A stretch of 6,257 nucleotides of DNA, taken from the NCBI GenBank assembly GCA_027592155.1, contig JAQCKY010000150.1:1-6257 (forward strand). Direction: 5' to 3'. The notes beneath the pieces were generated by a model, which ran no database searches, was not told the DNA's origin, and worked only from the letters and a program-made list of their open reading frames with translations. Positions 5,332 through 6,257 of the stretch are shown here, piece by piece (position 1 is the first letter of the stretch; each line of letters begins with the position of its first letter). The DNA comes from Pseudomonadota bacterium (GTDB lineage: Bacteria; Pseudomonadota; Alphaproteobacteria; Rhodospirillales; UBA2165). Both the position numbers and the translations under genes were made by a program.

Positions 5332-6257
5332 ATGCGCAACCTTGCAAATAGCCTCTTATACACACTCAGCGCCGCGATATTTTTGGTCGGCGTGATTGCG
5401 GCCGAACCCGTGGACGCCAAGGACATAGAGCCCAACCACCTCGCCCTTACCTTGGAGAGCGCTGCCAAACTTCCCCGTCTCCGATCACTGATCATCTCAC
5501 AACAAGGCATCATTCTCGCCAAACGCGCATTCCGTGGGGCAAGCCTCGACCGACCGGTCAACATCAAGTCGATTTCAAAATCGATTATCTCGGCCTTGGT
5601 GGGCGCCGCCATCGACCGTGGGGTTCTCAGCGCCGCAGATCAGCACGTTGCCACACTCCTAACCGATTCTCTCCCTGAGAACGCAGACTCTCGCCTCGCC
5701 ACCATAACACTGAATCACCTCCTTTCCATGCGGTCCGGACTGGAACGCACCTCCGGGCGTAACTATGGACGCTGGGTGATGAGCAAGGATTGGGTTCGGT
5801 TCGTATTATCCCGCCCCTTTGTCGATGAACCCGGTGGCCGCATGCTCTATTCGACCGGCAACAGCCATCTCCTATCCGCGATTCTGACCCGGGCAAGCGG
5901 GCGCAATACACTGGCGCTTGCACGGGATTGGCTGGGTAAGCCATTAAACATTCACATTCCCGGATGGCAGACCGATCCCAAGGGCATCTATTTCGGCGGC
6001 AATAATATGACCTTGTCACCGAACGCTTTGTTGCGCTTTGGTGAGATGTATCGGGCTGGCGGCATTGCGAATGGACGGCGAATACTGTCGGAAAACTGGA
6101 TCCGTCAATCGTGGCAGCCCCGCACCCGTTCGCCCTTTTCCGGCGACGCCTATGGTTACGGCTGGTTTATCACCGAGGTCTGTGGCCAGCCTGCATATTA
6201 CGCACGGGGATTTGGCGGGCAATTTCTCTATGTCGTCCCGGAATTCGGCTTAACCAT
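5332..6257 (+). CDS. Exported serine hydrolase, beta-lactamase family (class C / NylB-like), 3' partial
   Basis: The frame is open from the ATG at 5332 to the window edge: 308 residues and no stop, so the C-terminus is missing. The ATG is the first possible start because an in-frame TGA lies at 5326-5328; no strong Shine-Dalgarno precedes it. Residues 1-24 look like a Sec signal peptide (MRN start, hydrophobic 8-24, small residues near VIAA), so the enzyme should act in the periplasm. The catalytic SxxK is S80-I-S-K83, inside VNIKSISKSIISALVGAAIDRG. The second motif is YSTGN at 173-177, with Tyr173 as the probable general base. Typical family blocks follow: DPKGIYFGGNNMTLSP and YGYGWF. RGFGGQ (292-297) stands at the KTG/HxG position. 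The pattern fits the beta-lactamase-related hydrolases (6-aminohexanoate-dimer hydrolase and esterase relatives) better than true resistance AmpC. The substrate is unknown: an amide, ester or peptide. It is divergent from the kinase operon. Confidence 0.9.
   Translation, partial: MRNLANSLLYTLSAAIFLVGVIAAEPVDAKDIEPNHLALTLESAAKLPRLRSLIISQQGIILAKRAFRGASLDRPVNIKSISKSIISALVGAAIDRGVLSAADQHVATLLTDSLPENADSRLATITLNHLLSMRSGLERTSGRNYGRWVMSKDWVRFVLSRPFVDEPGGRMLYSTGNSHLLSAILTRASGRNTLALARDWLGKPLNIHIPGWQTDPKGIYFGGNNMTLSPNALLRFGEMYRAGGIANGRRILSENWIRQSWQPRTRSPFSGDAYGYGWFITEVCGQPAYYARGFGGQFLYVVPEFGLT

Noticed and set aside
5268..6222. Several minus-strand open frames (about 5268-5612, 5627-6019, 6016-6222) opposite the right-hand gene
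   Set aside because: Their translations are rich in Arg, Ser and Cys with no family features. The plus strand over the same interval encodes one continuous serine hydrolase with SxxK, YSTGN and RGFGG motifs.
5332..6257. Calling the right-hand gene an antibiotic-resistance AmpC beta-lactamase
   Set aside because: The third motif is RGFGG rather than KTG and the overall pattern matches NylB/esterase-like relatives. The fold family does not imply resistance.

Overview
The window looks like chromosomal DNA from a moderately GC-rich Alphaproteobacterium. I lean towards a Rhodospirillales-like or marine lineage because of the TRAP transporter operon, the style of the DUF2064/TIGR04282 glycosyltransferase-like protein and the codon use. 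No rRNA, tRNA or marker gene is present, so the taxonomy is inference only. I see no insertion sequence, CRISPR array, phage gene or integration site.

Layout from left to right. (1) Positions 2-418, + strand: the C-terminal part of a TIGR04282/DUF2064 MobA-like nucleotidyl/glycosyltransferase, whose N-terminus lies outside the window. (2) Positions 419-573: a regulatory leader with a candidate sigma70-type promoter, a nested palindrome over its -35 box, an 8-bp inverted repeat in the probable 5' UTR, and a good Shine-Dalgarno. (3) Positions 574-3654, + strand: a complete three-gene TRAP transporter operon in the order dctP (periplasmic binding protein), dctQ (small permease), dctM (large permease). 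A strong stem-loop lies between dctP and dctQ. (4) Positions 3651-5236, - strand: a two-gene operon with a small soluble sensor histidine kinase first, then, 5 nt downstream, an aspartate-dehydrogenase-like (DUF108 family) NAD(P)-dependent oxidoreductase. It converges on dctM so tightly that both genes stop within one CTAG. (5) Positions 5237-5331: a 95-bp divergent intergenic region with a 7-bp inverted repeat. (6) Position 5332 to the right edge, + strand: an exported serine beta-lactamase-family (class C/NylB-like) hydrolase, truncated by the window end with no stop codon in view.

Working together: DctP should capture an organic anion in the periplasm and DctQM should import it with a sodium gradient. 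The dehydrogenase-like enzyme and the kinase are not co-transcribed with the transporter, so a shared substrate is only a neighbourhood inference. The points most worth a second look are the dehydrogenase-like protein, which has alanine where characterised aspartate dehydrogenases carry their catalytic histidine, and its pairing with an orphan kinase that has no transmembrane or recognisable sensor domain.
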